NCBI GenBank assembly: GCA_028718545.1
Contig: JAQULT010000008.1
Location: 1 to 48,852, forward strand
DNA from: Fidelibacterota bacterium
Lineage (GTDB): Bacteria; Fidelibacterota; Fidelibacteria; Fidelibacterales; Fidelibacteraceae
Reading direction: 5' to 3'
DNA length: 48,852 bases
The translations under genes were made by a program, and so were the position numbers. The notes under the pieces are model-generated. The model had not been told where the DNA came from. It searched no databases and worked only from the letters and a program-made list of their open reading frames with translations. Shown here piece after piece: positions 8,538-16,699 of this stretch; the first letter of the stretch is position 1, and every line of letters starts with the position of its first letter.

Positions 8538-10133
8538 TCAAATATCCCATATATCTTTGTAATTATGCTCTTTATCACAGTATTTGCAGATAAAGGTGTT
8601 GGCTTCGGTCTTGTAAAAATAGGGCGTTGCGTTCTCATGCTGGTCCGGGTGCGAAATGCAATCGGGATTCTTGCAGCTGATTTCGTCAAAATCGTAGATC
8701 TTGGGCGGAAAGTGAATGCGGTATTTTTGGACTACCAAGCTGTCGCGAATGATATTGAGTGTGCATTCCGGTGCAATGGCGGCCAGCTTTTTCATCTTGA
8801 TTAGATCAAACTGCTCCATATCCGGCAGAGAGAGGACTCCCTTGTACTTTCCGTCCTTATGTGACAGATAGACTCCGTGAGAACTGACCACGTTCAGGCC
8901 GAGGATCTTCCGGGTCTTGTAGATATGTTCCCAGATGGTTGGGATATCCTCCCCTTTGCCGACATGATCGATGACAATTCCGTTCTCGACCGGTTTGGTG
9001 CCGATCTTGTATTCTTTCTTACTGCTGCGATAATCCCGGACCTCCTCGATGTAATGGATTTTTTTCTTCGTCAGATCCGGAGTTTTACCTCTAAAATCTT
9101 CGCCCAGACGTCCGCCGAGCATGCCGACCAGAACGGCACGGGTGTAATAACCGTTCATAGCCTGCAGGTCCCAGCCGTTGAGGGACGTCTTGTCCAGAAA
9201 AACCGGGATTGTCGGGTATTCCCGGTTGCGCGGCAGCGGATGATAGAACTTACAGCCTTCCGGCATGCTGTCTATCCATTCCCGGCGGAAAGTGACCGAA
9301 CGGGTCAGGCGCTGCACGTGCTGCAGGATATCCTCCCCCATGCGCTCCAACTGAAGACGGGTAAAGTACCATACAGGCGCGATCTTTTCCTGGCGGATAT
9401 AATTTTCAATGGAATCGAATTCGCGGATGACAAAGCCGTTGGCTTCCATTTTATGCTTGTAATATGGGGGCATACCGAGTTCATCGGGAGCGATAAGATC
9501 AACATGAACTTCGTGAAAGATACGTAACCCATCGGCCTTGGAATGTACCGTACGTCCGTGAAACAGGTCGCCGACCAGCGCAATGTGGATACGGTCGCGC
9601 CGGAAATTCAGTTGTTCCAAAAAACTGTACTCGTCCAGGATCTCCTGTGTGGGATGTTCATGCTTTCCGTCGCCCGCATTGATAAAAGCCGGTTTGCAGA
9701 TTCCCATACGCTCGGCGAACATGCCAAGATCATAGTCCAACCAGCGGGTAACGCCCTCAAGCTTGGTACGAATGATGTAGAGGGAATAGGGACTGTAGGT
9801 GGTCAGCATCCGGAAGGTATCCGCATAGCTTTCTTTCTTGTTAAAAGAGGAAGTGACGGCATCAAAGATATTTGTCTTGATATTGTGGAATTTAACGGCG
9901 TTTAAAAAGGACTCTTTTGTACGCGTGCTGGGTTCCACAAAGACCAGATAGGACCCGATATTCGCGTCATTGATCTTGAAGGGACTCAGGTCTTCCTTGT
10001 CCTCTACCGCTTTCTTAAGCTTTTCGGTCTTCCGGTAGAGATACCACAATTCGTCAAGAGAAAAATCGTTGATCACGGAAAGCGACCGTCCCATAAAGCG
10101 GCCTTTCAGCGATAAATCCTGATACTGCTTCAT
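8538..10133 (-). CDS. pyrB: Aspartate carbamoyltransferase with fused catalytic (PyrB) and regulatory (PyrI) chains
   Basis: The 531-aa protein joins both ATCase subunits. PyrB occupies about residues 1-350: carbamoyl-phosphate motif STRTKESF, then GKHEHPTQ, then HPLPRN. PyrI follows from about 365: an allosteric region (NGIVIDHVGKGED), then a zinc site with C-x4-C (CKNPDC) and CxxC (CKYC). It makes carbamoyl-aspartate, the committed step of pyrimidine synthesis; the PyrI part would give nucleotide feedback. Such PyrBI fusions are known in a few lineages, for example Thermotoga. I use the ATG at 10133: AGAGGAAAGG lies 9 nt upstream. An in-frame TTG at 10142 directly abuts that ribosome site and is too close. 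The gene leads the pyrBI-pyrE-pyrF operon. Confidence 0.95.
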   Translation of the reverse strand: MKQYQDLSLKGRFMGRSLSVINDFSLDELWYLYRKTEKLKKAVEDKEDLSPFKINDANIGSYLVFVEPSTRTKESFLNAVKFHNIKTNIFDAVTSSFNKKESYADTFRMLTTYSPYSLYIIRTKLEGVTRWLDYDLGMFAERMGICKPAFINAGDGKHEHPTQEILDEYSFLEQLNFRRDRIHIALVGDLFHGRTVHSKADGLRIFHEVHVDLIAPDELGMPPYYKHKMEANGFVIREFDSIENYIRQEKIAPVWYFTRLQLERMGEDILQHVQRLTRSVTFRREWIDSMPEGCKFYHPLPRNREYPTIPVFLDKTSLNGWDLQAMNGYYTRAVLVGMLGGRLGEDFRGKTPDLTKKKIHYIEEVRDYRSSKKEYKIGTKPVENGIVIDHVGKGEDIPTIWEHIYKTRKILGLNVVSSHGVYLSHKDGKYKGVLSLPDMEQFDLIKMKKLAAIAPECTLNIIRDSLVVQKYRIHFPPKIYDFDEISCKNPDCISHPDQHENATPYFYKTEANTFICKYCDKEHNYKDIWDI

Positions 10134-10183
10134 ATTATGCAACCTTTCCTCTTATGCTTAGCGATCATCTTATTGATTTTTAG

Positions 10184-10191
10184 CAAATATA
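10184..10191 (-). promoter_or_regulatory. Possible -7 box upstream of pyrBI
   Basis: On the minus strand this reads TATATTTG, matching the TAnnTTTG -7 element known for Bacteroidetes primary sigma factor promoters. It lies about 50 nt upstream of the pyrBI ATG. No clear TTTG -33 element is found at the usual distance, so this is a weak call. Confidence 0.25.
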
Positions 10192-10245
10192 CGCTTTTGC
10201 CGCAGCGAATGAAAATATTTTTTTCGATACTTTTTGCGTGGTCCA

Positions 10246-10301
10246 GGCTCCAGGTTTCAGGCTCCAGGTTCAAGGCTCCAGGTTCAAAATTGCAGGTTTA
10301 A
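10246..10301. repeat. 14-bp tandem repeat (GGCTCCAGGTTCAA) in the 0.5-kb pyrBI/folE gap
   Basis: Units at 10246-10259, 10260-10273 and 10274-10287 match GGCTCCAGGTTCAA almost exactly, and a degenerate fourth unit covers 10288-10301. The array sits in the roughly 500-bp gap (10134-10642) between the divergent pyrBI and folE. The rest of that gap has an inverted repeat GTAACA/TGTTAC at 10330-10335 and 10345-10350 and pyrimidine-rich low-complexity DNA. A TATAAT at 10593-10598 could be a folE -10 box without a good -35. I see no gene there: the short open frames have no family resemblance. Confidence 0.8.
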
Positions 10302-10642
10302 AGTGTATGTTGTATGTGTCAGGACATAGGTAACAGTTTTGTGGTGTTACACTATTCCTCTTGCCGCTACGCGGCCTGCGTTCTGCGGTTACCTTCTGCG
10401 GTCCTTCCCGGAGATTACAACCATCTCTTCAATCCCGATCATCCCGATTTTAATAAGATCAGCATCGTCTCCGTCGATGATTTCCCTTTTAACGAACGCA
10501 TGTTCCGATAAGCTGCCAGGCTGCTATGCTTATTGCCTCTATCCCGACCGGATCCCTTTGAAACCGACATTCCGCTTCTGTTTTTTCCATTGTATAATCC
10601 GGCTGTTTCACTTACATTTAGCCCTGAAACAAAGGAAGATAT

Positions 10643-11206
10643 ATGGATCACGATAAAATAGAGAAACTTACACAGGAATTATTGATCGAACTGGGTGAAG
10701 ACCCGCAACGCGAGGGACTGATCAAAACGCCGGAACGCGTTGCACGCGCATGGGAATACATGTCCCGCGGTTATCGCAAGAATGTCAAGGACGTCATTAA
10801 CGGTGCGCTTTTTGAAGAAAATGCGCACGGCATGGTCATTGTGCGGGATATCGAATTCTACAGCATGTGCGAACATCACCTCCTTCCCTTTTTCGGAGTG
10901 GCACATATCGGATATATTCCGGATAAAAAACTGCTGGGCATTTCCAAGATCCCGCGCATTGTGGACATGTTCTCCCGCAGGTTGCAGCTGCAGGAACGCC
11001 TGACCCAGCAGATCGCAGATACACTTTTTGAAACCCTGAAACCTATCGGGGTCGGTGTGGTTATGGAAGCACGGCATATGTGCATGCAGATGCGCGGCGT
11101 ACAGAAATCGCAATCCATTACGACCACCAGCGCCGTTCTGGGCGATTTTCACGACGATGCCGAAACCCGCGAAGAATTCCTGAGAATGATCTCAAAACCG
11201 GTGTAA
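10643..11206 (+). CDS. folE: GTP cyclohydrolase I
   Basis: This 187-aa protein converts GTP to 7,8-dihydroneopterin triphosphate, the first step of tetrahydrofolate synthesis (or a queuosine/pterin precursor). The zinc ligands are visible: C76 and H79 in [10 protein letters not shown] and C147 in [10 protein letters not shown]. The [17 protein letters not shown] segment and the [10 protein letters not shown] ending of the active site are conserved. Length matches the family. AAAGGAAG lies just upstream of the ATG. It stands alone: divergent from pyrBI across a 0.5-kb repeat-bearing gap and convergent with the U32 gene. Confidence 0.97.
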   Translation: MDHDKIEKLTQELLIELGEDPQREGLIKTPERVARAWEYMSRGYRKNVKDVINGALFEENAHGMVIVRDIEFYSMCEHHLLPFFGVAHIGYIPDKKLLGISKIPRIVDMFSRRLQLQERLTQQIADTLFETLKPIGVGVVMEARHMCMQMRGVQKSQSITTTSAVLGDFHDDAETREEFLRMISKPV

Positions 11207-11209
11207 TAT

Positions 11210-11250
11210 TGTTGTCGAGGTGTTGAGGCGTCGATGTGTCGAGTTGTAGT
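11210..11250. repeat. TCGAG/TCGAC-rich low-complexity element
   Basis: Just after the folE stop, GTCGAGGTGTTGAGG and GTGTCGAGTTG form a degenerate tandem of a TCGA-containing unit. The same vocabulary recurs at 13,570-13,590, 13,728-13,750, 13,815-13,835 and, in the other orientation, at 37,002-37,049. The remainder of the folE/U32 gap (to 11,340) is AT-rich, then pyrimidine-rich, with no hairpin terminator that I can see. Confidence 0.55.
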
Positions 11251-11340
11251 AGATTTATAATTTAAGATTCAATATTCAGGATTATTCCGCTGACTAAAAG
11301 TTCTTAAGTTCTCAACTTCTTAGCTTCCTCTTCTCAGTGC

Positions 11341-13524
11341 TCACGCAAGTTCGCGTTCGTAATTGAATGTTGAGGCGTTTTTTTCGTCCCGGCTGGCATG
11401 CCTAAGGTCCGTAAATGTGGATACCGGCGGAAAGTTCTCGAGCAGCAGCGCATAAACGGCTTCCGGATATAACAATGAAAGCGGGTTCCCCGTTTCGATA
11501 TGAAAAGCTGCGCCGCGGCTGTCATTGATGGTCCCGCTGACCGGCAGCTGCGCCCGGGTCTGCAGTATGGGGGGGCGTCCGTAAACATATATTTCCGCCA
11601 ATGCTCCGTATCGCTGTGCAAGCATTTTTAAAACAGATCTTTCCAATTCCACCCAAAGCTGTACTTTTTTCGCACCGAGCTCCAGCAATTTTTCTACGGC
11701 AATATGGTTGGAGGCAGGCAGAGGGAACGCGCTGCTGATAACGATATCCCGATATGCTTCCAGCAAGGTGAAATGAAAAAGGGCCGTTACGCGGAAACGG
11801 CGGATTCCATTTTGATAAGCCCGATGAATCTCTGTTTTCAGTGAATCCATTTTATCTTCCGGACAAAAGAAGGGCAGCGGCATTTCATCATCCGCGCGGA
11901 ATTCAGCGTCCGGTACCAGCCTGTCAAAAGAAAAGCCCGGGGGTATCGCATTCCGGTCTTTGACCGCCAGGGAATGCTCTGCTTTTTGCTGCTGTTTGGG
12001 CAGCGGATATTCCTGCAGCTTCGGCTGCGGAAGGGGCACATATTCCCGTTTCAGTATCTCATCAAGGCGCTGGCGCAGTTGGCGGATATCACGCTGGGAC
12101 ATAAAATAGTTTCCCCCGATATCGCTTTCCGTATTTCTCACACCCAGCTGCATATTGCCGGCTTTTTGAAAAACCCCATTGATCTGTTCCGCAGTTACCG
12201 GATGTTTTTGCGCAATTTGAAGCTCCGTATTCAGAATGATCGGTTCTAAGTGCGGGTGATGCTTTATTTTCACTGCAAGCTGATGCTGCTGCAGGGTGAT
12301 CTTCAAATCGATGCGGTCCTGCAGTGCCGGAAGATTTTCCATACGTCCGCGCATATCCCTGACAGAAGTCCCGATCTTGTATACCAGTCCGTCTGCCGGT
12401 ACGGATTTATCACAGTGAATAAATACATCTTCTCCGCCGGCGGCGCGGGAAACCTGTTTTTTACGTATGCTCATTTTGGTCAGTGTGAGCGCCGGTCCCT
12501 CATCACCGCTTTTCGGCTGGATGCGGATCTTATCTCCCAAATACAGCGTTTGAAAGGTCTTCATAGTAAATCCGTTTTTCACCGAATCCTTTACGATGCC
12601 GCAAGCTTTTCCGGATACGCCGGGATGTGCGGGCTCAATGACCTGATCGTATGATTTTTGATCAAAAAAGCCCGAAGACCAGCGCCGCCCCAGCGCGCCG
12701 CTCAACATGGCTCTCGCCTCAGGAAGCAGTTCCGGAACATCCTTTTCATCCGCATCCAGGATCATGCGATAAGCGCTAACCGTTGATGCCACATAATCGG
12801 ATTTCCGCAGACGGCCCTCGATCTTGAGTGATTCGATTCCTATCTTTTTTAACTCCGTGATATGTTCCAGCGCGTAGAGATCGTTCGTTGAGAAGAAAAA
12901 ACCGTTGCCGTCCGGACCATAGTAGCGCCGGCGGCAGGGCTGTTTGCATTTGCCCCGGTTACCGCTGTGGCCGCCCATCCACGAAGAGAACAGGCAGACT
13001 CCGGACAAACTGCAGCAAAGCGCTCCGTGAATAAAGACCTCCATTTCCAGTCGGGTCTTTTTGCGAATGTTTTTCAGTTCATCCATGCTTACCTGGCGTT
13101 CGAGGATTACGCGTTCGATACCGAGTTTTTCGGCCGCATCCATACCGGCGCTGTTGTGAATGGCCATCTGTGTGGAGGCATGCACCGGGATATGCGGAAA
13201 AAAGCGTTTCATCATGGAAAGAACGCCCAGATCCTGCACGATCACCGCATCGGGTAAAAGCCGGCATACGCCGTAGAGATCCTCAAGGGCTTCGGCGAGT
13301 TCGTTTTCCTTTATAAGCGTATTGAACGTCAGATAGACTTTTTTACCGTCCGCCGCTGCGGAGGCCATTAATTTCCCGTAGTCTTCGCGACTGAAATTCT
13401 GTGTCCGTTCCCTTGCATTGAATTTCGACAGACCGGCATATACGGCATCCGCACCGTATTGGAAGGCTGTCAGTGCGGTATTCAGATCGCCGGCTGGAGC
13501 CAGCAGTTCAGGAATTTTGTTCAT
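11341..13524 (-). CDS. U32 peptidase-family protein with DUF3656-like C-terminus (RlhA-like RNA hydroxylase candidate)
   Basis: This 727-aa protein starts with the U32 signature (ELLAPAGD, then YGADAVYAG). The conserved cysteine segment is near residues 165-195: CCSLSGVC, then GKCKQPCRRRY. The N-terminal TIM-barrel part is followed by a beta-rich region and a long C-terminal extension like the DUF3656/collagenase-like region of larger U32 proteins. Family members of this architecture include E. coli RlhA, needed for hydroxylation of 23S rRNA C2501; shorter relatives (TrhP) act on tRNA. The four conserved cysteines suggest an Fe-S or metal site. An RNA-modification role is more likely than proteolysis, but the substrate is inferred. 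No Shine-Dalgarno precedes the ATG. Confidence 0.85.
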   Translation of the reverse strand: MNKIPELLAPAGDLNTALTAFQYGADAVYAGLSKFNARERTQNFSREDYGKLMASAAADGKKVYLTFNTLIKENELAEALEDLYGVCRLLPDAVIVQDLGVLSMMKRFFPHIPVHASTQMAIHNSAGMDAAEKLGIERVILERQVSMDELKNIRKKTRLEMEVFIHGALCCSLSGVCLFSSWMGGHSGNRGKCKQPCRRRYYGPDGNGFFFSTNDLYALEHITELKKIGIESLKIEGRLRKSDYVASTVSAYRMILDADEKDVPELLPEARAMLSGALGRRWSSGFFDQKSYDQVIEPAHPGVSGKACGIVKDSVKNGFTMKTFQTLYLGDKIRIQPKSGDEGPALTLTKMSIRKKQVSRAAGGEDVFIHCDKSVPADGLVYKIGTSVRDMRGRMENLPALQDRIDLKITLQQHQLAVKIKHHPHLEPIILNTELQIAQKHPVTAEQINGVFQKAGNMQLGVRNTESDIGGNYFMSQRDIRQLRQRLDEILKREYVPLPQPKLQEYPLPKQQQKAEHSLAVKDRNAIPPGFSFDRLVPDAEFRADDEMPLPFFCPEDKMDSLKTEIHRAYQNGIRRFRVTALFHFTLLEAYRDIVISSAFPLPASNHIAVEKLLELGAKKVQLWVELERSVLKMLAQRYGALAEIYVYGRPPILQTRAQLPVSGTINDSRGAAFHIETGNPLSLLYPEAVYALLLENFPPVSTFTDLRHASRDEKNASTFNYERELA

Positions 13525-13585
13525 GGCGGAATGTAAGGATTATTAAGCCCGGATGGAATGAAAAAGCTATAATGTCGAGGTGTAG

Positions 13586-13681
13586 AGTTCTAATCAATTG
13601 ACGCAATTCGTCGGGCTTTGATTGAGTCGATTAGTCGTTCTATGATTGAGTCAATTGTTCTCCTTGCATTTGAGTCAATAA
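13586..13681 (-). repeat. 24-bp-period palindromic array, copy A (4 units)
   Basis: Read on the minus strand, units are 13681-13658, 13657-13634, 13633-13610 and 13609-13586, each 24 bp with a core like ATTGACTCAAT. Flanking homology to copy B at 37.1 kb extends beyond the units. One side (13682-13735) carries the ACTTTCACC, TTGAGTCAAGTTTGCTTT and ATCGACATT segments; the other (13562-13585) carries CTACACCTC. A TAG and a TAA interrupt the reading frame that is open in copy B, so copy A cannot encode the repeat peptide. It fills the 342-bp gap between the U32 gene and the PatB gene. Confidence 0.85.
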
Positions 13682-13752
13682 GGTGAAAGTAATTAAGAAA
13701 GCAAACTTGACTCAAGCTATTAAAAAATGTCGATACGCCGAGCTGTCGATTT

Positions 13753-13805
13753 CTCCCTTACTCCCCTTCTCCCTTTCTCCGTTGCTCAGTGCTCAGTGCT
13801 CAAGG
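13753..13805. repeat. Pyrimidine-rich 8-bp and 7-bp minisatellites
   Basis: Four 8-bp units (CTCCCTTA, CTCCCCTT, CTCCCTTT, CTCCGTTG) at 13753-13784 run directly into three 7-bp units (CTCAGTG, CTCAGTG, CTCAAGG) at 13785-13805. A related CTCAGTGCTCA lies at 11,334-11,344, at the end of the U32 gene. The remaining bases to 13,866 hold another TCGAG-type element near 13,817. Confidence 0.7.
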
Positions 13806-13866
13806 TTTAAAAGAATGTCGAGTTGCCGAGTTTTCGAGATGTTAAGATCTTCGTAGAGATTGCAGA

Positions 13867-15054
13867 TCAGATCAGTCCGCGTTTTTCGGCTGCAGTCTGC
13901 AATTGCTTCATCGCTTTTTTCAGCGTGCAGGTACAGGTCCCGATATTCATGCGCATAAAACCTTCGCCGCAATCGCCGAAACTCTTTCCGTCATTTAATC
14001 CGAGCTTGGCTTCATGAATAAAAAAATCGTTCAGTTCCTTCTGCGAAAGACCCCATTCCCGGCAGTCCAGCCACAGCAAAAAAGTGCTCTCCGGCCGCAG
14101 GATCTTTAGAGAGGGGATATAATCCCGGGCGAAGGAAATGACAAAATCAATGTTATGTTCCAGCAGTTCCATCAATTCTTTCAGCCATTGTCTACCATGG
14201 CGATAGGAAGCGATCAGTGCCGCGTCGCCAAGGATATTCCCGTTACATATATGTAATATTTGGGTGATGCGGCGAAATTCCCGACGAACTTCCTCATTCT
14301 CAATAATGATCTCGGATGTTGCAAATCCGGCAATATTGAAAGTCTTGCTCGGTGCCATGCAGGTAATAGTGATATCGGCATATTTTTTATCGATCGATGC
14401 GATCGGAATATGTTTGTTCGGTTTGTAAACGATATCTGCGTGAATTTCATCCGAGACAATAATGATATTATTTTTCCGGCAAATATCGCCGAGACGGCTC
14501 AATTCTTTGCGGGTAAACACACGACCGACGGGATTGTGCGGATTGCAGAGGATCAGCATGCGGGTCTTTTTGCTGATCTTTGATTCGAGATCCTCAAAGT
14601 CCATCTCATAGCGACCTTCTTTTTCTTTAAGCGGATTGCTCACCAGTGTTCGGTGCTGATCCGTAACAGCGCTAAAAAAGGGAGGATATACCGGTGGCTG
14701 TATAATGATCTCATCCCCCGGTTCGCTCAAGGCCATGATCGCGATATTGATGGCCGGTACAATTCCCGGTGTACAGGTGATCCATTCCTTTTCGACATGA
14801 TAATCGAAGCGTTGTTCCAGCCATTTGATAATGGATTCGTAAAAGCATTTATTGTGCAGGGAATATCCGTAAACGGGGTGCCGTACACGACGGATCAATG
14901 CTTTGCGGACTGCTTTAGGAGCAGGAATATCCATATCTGCCACCCAGAGCGGGATTACATCACGCGTTCCGAATACATTTTCCACCGCGTCGTATTTCAG
15001 GCAATCCGTATTATATCGGTCGATTCTTCGGTTCAGCAAAACAACACCTCGCAT
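13867..15054 (-). CDS. MalY/PatB family aminotransferase, probable cystathionine beta-lyase (C-S lyase)
   Basis: This 395-aa fold-type I PLP enzyme has the MalY/PatB N-terminal pattern (NRRIDRYNTDCLKYD, then IPLWVADMD). The substrate-cofactor region has CNPHNPVGRV and SDEIHADIVY, and the PLP lysine lies in APSKTFNIAG near residue 235. The C-terminal arginine region is intact. Family members cleave the C-S bond of cystathionine or cysteine conjugates, giving pyruvate and ammonia; aminotransferase activity is usually minor. The upstream DNA is very AT-rich with no Shine-Dalgarno. The gene is divergent from hldA across a 105-bp gap. Together with the D-cysteine desulfhydrase-like gene it is the second sulfur-amino-acid lyase in the window. 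Confidence 0.88.
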   Translation of the reverse strand: MRGVVLLNRRIDRYNTDCLKYDAVENVFGTRDVIPLWVADMDIPAPKAVRKALIRRVRHPVYGYSLHNKCFYESIIKWLEQRFDYHVEKEWITCTPGIVPAINIAIMALSEPGDEIIIQPPVYPPFFSAVTDQHRTLVSNPLKEKEGRYEMDFEDLESKISKKTRMLILCNPHNPVGRVFTRKELSRLGDICRKNNIIIVSDEIHADIVYKPNKHIPIASIDKKYADITITCMAPSKTFNIAGFATSEIIIENEEVRREFRRITQILHICNGNILGDAALIASYRHGRQWLKELMELLEHNIDFVISFARDYIPSLKILRPESTFLLWLDCREWGLSQKELNDFFIHEAKLGLNDGKSFGDCGEGFMRMNIGTCTCTLKKAMKQLQTAAEKRGLI

Positions 15055-15159
15055 AACAAAAATATTTATGTTTTAATATACGTTTTTTTTACAGATTTAT
15101 AAATGCTTTTATTCAAGCTTTTCGCTTTTTTTTCAAAGGGCTTTATCATAAATTGAAAC

Positions 15160-16122
15160 ATGTTGGAAAAGGCTTTGCAAAAAATACGAAACCGGCATTT
15201 TTGCGTGATCGGCGACGTAATCCTGGACGTCTTTCAATACGGCGAAGTCCACCGGATGTCCCCCGAAGCGCCGGTACCCGTCCTGGATATCAACCGGCGT
15301 CTGGAACAGCCCGGTGGTGCCCTGAACGTCTGCAATAATCTCCGTTCCCTGGATGCTTCGGTCGAGATCATCGGTGTATTGGGCGATGACTTTGAAGCTT
15401 TTCGTCTGGAATACCTCTGTGAAAAAGCGGGTGTCAAGAAAAGCGGACTCCTGCGGGACCTGCGGCGCGTGACCACATCCAAGACACGCTTTTTTGACGG
15501 TTCAAAGCCGCTTTTACGTTCCGACCATGAACAGCGGGATCCTTTGCCGCCGCATCTTGAAGACAAGATACTTCAGGAGATCCGCCGCGCTTTTAAAACC
15601 GCGGATGCCTGCATTGTTCAGGATTACAACAAAGGAGTTTTGACGCCGCGTATCATTCCGGAGATCATGCGCCTGGCGGCAGATGCCGATGTTCCCGTCT
15701 TTGTCGATCCCAAATTTGACCATGTTTTTTCATATAAAGGCGCTTTTCTGATCAAGCCCAACCGTACGGAATGCGAACATATGAGTGGCAATAAGATCGC
15801 CGGCCACCAAGATGCCGAAAAGCTTGCCCCCGGCCTGCGCAAAAAGCTGGGCTGTGAGAATCTCCTGATCACCCTGGGACATGAAGGCATGTTGCTGCAA
15901 ACGGCGGACGCGGCACACTATTTTCCGGCTCACAAGCTTAAAACCGTGGATATTACCGGTGCCGGCGATACGGTCATTGCAGTATTGAGTGCCTTGTACA
16001 GTGCCGGATTCTCCCTGGAAAAAGCCGCAGAATATGCGAACCGCGCGGCCGCAGCCGTCTGCGCACAGCCCGGTGTTGTTTGTGCAAGACCCGAAATGCT
16101 GCTTGAGCACAGTTCCGTTTAA
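15160..16122 (+). CDS. hldA: D-glycero-beta-D-manno-heptose-7-phosphate kinase (RfaE1/HldA type, kinase domain only)
   Basis: This 320-aa PfkB/ribokinase-family kinase matches the N-terminal half of HldE. The MSPEAPVPVL motif near residue 35 and GGALNVCNN are typical of heptose kinases. The anion-hole/catalytic DITGAGDTVIAVL, with the catalytic Asp, lies near residue 265. It phosphorylates heptose-7-phosphate at C1 for ADP-heptose, the LPS inner-core sugar donor, implying a diderm with heptose-containing LPS. The adenylyltransferase half is missing, so it must be a separate gene elsewhere. No clear Shine-Dalgarno precedes the ATG. tRNA genes follow on the same strand. Confidence 0.9.
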   Translation: MLEKALQKIRNRHFCVIGDVILDVFQYGEVHRMSPEAPVPVLDINRRLEQPGGALNVCNNLRSLDASVEIIGVLGDDFEAFRLEYLCEKAGVKKSGLLRDLRRVTTSKTRFFDGSKPLLRSDHEQRDPLPPHLEDKILQEIRRAFKTADACIVQDYNKGVLTPRIIPEIMRLAADADVPVFVDPKFDHVFSYKGAFLIKPNRTECEHMSGNKIAGHQDAEKLAPGLRKKLGCENLLITLGHEGMLLQTADAAHYFPAHKLKTVDITGAGDTVIAVLSALYSAGFSLEKAAEYANRAAAAVCAQPGVVCARPEMLLEHSSV

Positions 16123-16133
16123 AGAAAAAACTA

Positions 16134-16163
16134 TTGCCATTCTCAAAAGCTTTGACTTATATT
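16134..16163 (+). promoter_or_regulatory. Candidate promoter for the His-Pro-Arg tRNA cluster
   Basis: TTGCCA at 16134-16139 and TATATT at 16158-16163 are spaced 18 bp and resemble -35/-10 hexamers. The implied start near 16170 would give a leader of about 9 nt before tRNA-His. The site begins 12 nt after the hldA stop. Confidence 0.4.
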
Positions 16164-16178
16164 AACGGGCTTTAATAC

Positions 16179-16252
16179 GGTGGATGTAGCTCAGTTGGCA
16201 GAGCGCTTGGTTGTGGCCCAAGTGGTCGTGGGTTCAAGTCCCATCATTCACC
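16179..16252 (+). tRNA. tRNA-His (GTG)
   Basis: A full cloverleaf can be drawn: acceptor GTGGATG/CATTCAC with one G-U pair, D-stem GCTC/GAGC, anticodon stem CTTGG/CCAAG around the loop TTGTGGC (anticodon GTG), and T-stem GTGGG/CCCAT around TTCAAGT. The extra 5' G at 16179 opposite C at 16252 is the G-1 hallmark of tRNA-His. CCA is not encoded. Confidence 0.95.
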
Positions 16253-16308
16253 CTCCCGGGGCCTTGTGCCCCGCTTTCACTTGACGAGGTTTATGTACCG
16301 CGTCAAAC

Positions 16309-16383
16309 CGGGGCGTAGCGCAGCCCGGTCAGCGCGCCTGCTTTGGGAGCAGGAAGCCGGAGGTTCAAATCCTCTCGCCCCGA
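16309..16383 (+). tRNA. tRNA-Pro (TGG)
   Basis: The acceptor CGGGGCG pairs perfectly with CGCCCCG, the anticodon stem CCTGC/GCAGG encloses loop TTTGGGA with anticodon TGG, and the T-arm has GGAGG, TTCAAAT and CCTCT. The discriminator is A and CCA is not encoded. It lies 56 nt after tRNA-His. Confidence 0.94.
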
Positions 16384-16388
16384 CATGA

Positions 16389-16462
16389 GCCCCGATAGCT
16401 CAATTGGATAGAGCAACGGTCTTCTAAACCGTAGGCTACAGGTTCGATTCCTGTTCGGGGTA
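16389..16462 (+). tRNA. tRNA-Arg (TCT)
   Basis: Acceptor GCCCCGA pairs with TCGGGGT (a G-U at the first pair). The D-arm is GCTC...GAGC, and anticodon stem ACGGT/ACCGT encloses CTTCTAA with anticodon TCT, reading AGA/AGG. The T-arm is ACAGG, TTCGATT, CCTGT. It follows tRNA-Pro by only 5 nt, so the cluster is one transcript. Confidence 0.94.
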
Positions 16463-16493
16463 CAACAGAAAAAACAAGAAGTCAGAAGCTTAA

Positions 16494-16514
16494 AAAAGCC
16501 ACGGTTGGTCTTTT
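16494..16514 (+). terminator. Weak hairpin + T-rich tail after the tRNA cluster
   Basis: AAAAGCCA pairs with TGGTCTTTT with one bulged T and a short loop, and the 3' arm runs into TTTTATTTG. It lies about 30 nt after tRNA-Arg, where a terminator is expected. The stem is short, so confidence is low. Confidence 0.35.
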
Positions 16515-16522
16515 ATTTGTTG

Positions 16523-16564
16523 ATTTGAGTCAAATTATTTGAGTCAAATTATTTGACCCAAATT
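16523..16564. repeat. Three tandem 14-bp palindromes ATTTGA(G/C)(T/C)CAAATT
   Basis: Units at 16523-16536 and 16537-16550 are identical (ATTTGAGTCAAATT); the unit at 16551-16564 has GACCC in place of GAGTC. Each unit is a near-perfect palindrome centred on GAGTC. The core TTGAGTCAA is the same as in the 24-bp arrays at 13.6 and 37.1 kb. The gap it lies in (16,463-16,699) otherwise holds only two hairpins. Confidence 0.85.
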
Positions 16565-16645
16565 ACTCCTCCACTCCCGAGGATTTTCATGTCCGTATAT
16601 CTCCCGGCAACAGCTTGTCCGTGAATTAAATAAAGCGATCAAACA

Positions 16646-16673
16646 ACAGTGCCCGCCTTTCGGCTGACACTGT
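16646..16673 (-). terminator. Hairpin downstream of the ferritin-like gene
   Basis: On the minus strand, 27 nt after the ferritin-like stop, ACAGTG pairs with CACTGT. The inside carries a second short stem GCC-GAAA-GGC with a GNRA tetraloop, separated by a small internal loop. The downstream bases TGTTTG are only mildly T-rich, so termination is plausible but not certain. Confidence 0.45.
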
Positions 16674-16699
16674 ATTTTGCTGCTCAAAAGTAGAATATA

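Noticed and set aside
10314-10656. Short open frames in the pyrBI/folE gap
   Set aside because: Low-complexity composition, no motifs and overlap with the folE start.
16152-16177. TTGACT/TTAATA as the tRNA promoter
   Set aside because: The spacer is only 14 bp and the -10 would abut the mature tRNA 5' end; the 18-bp-spaced pair upstream fits better.
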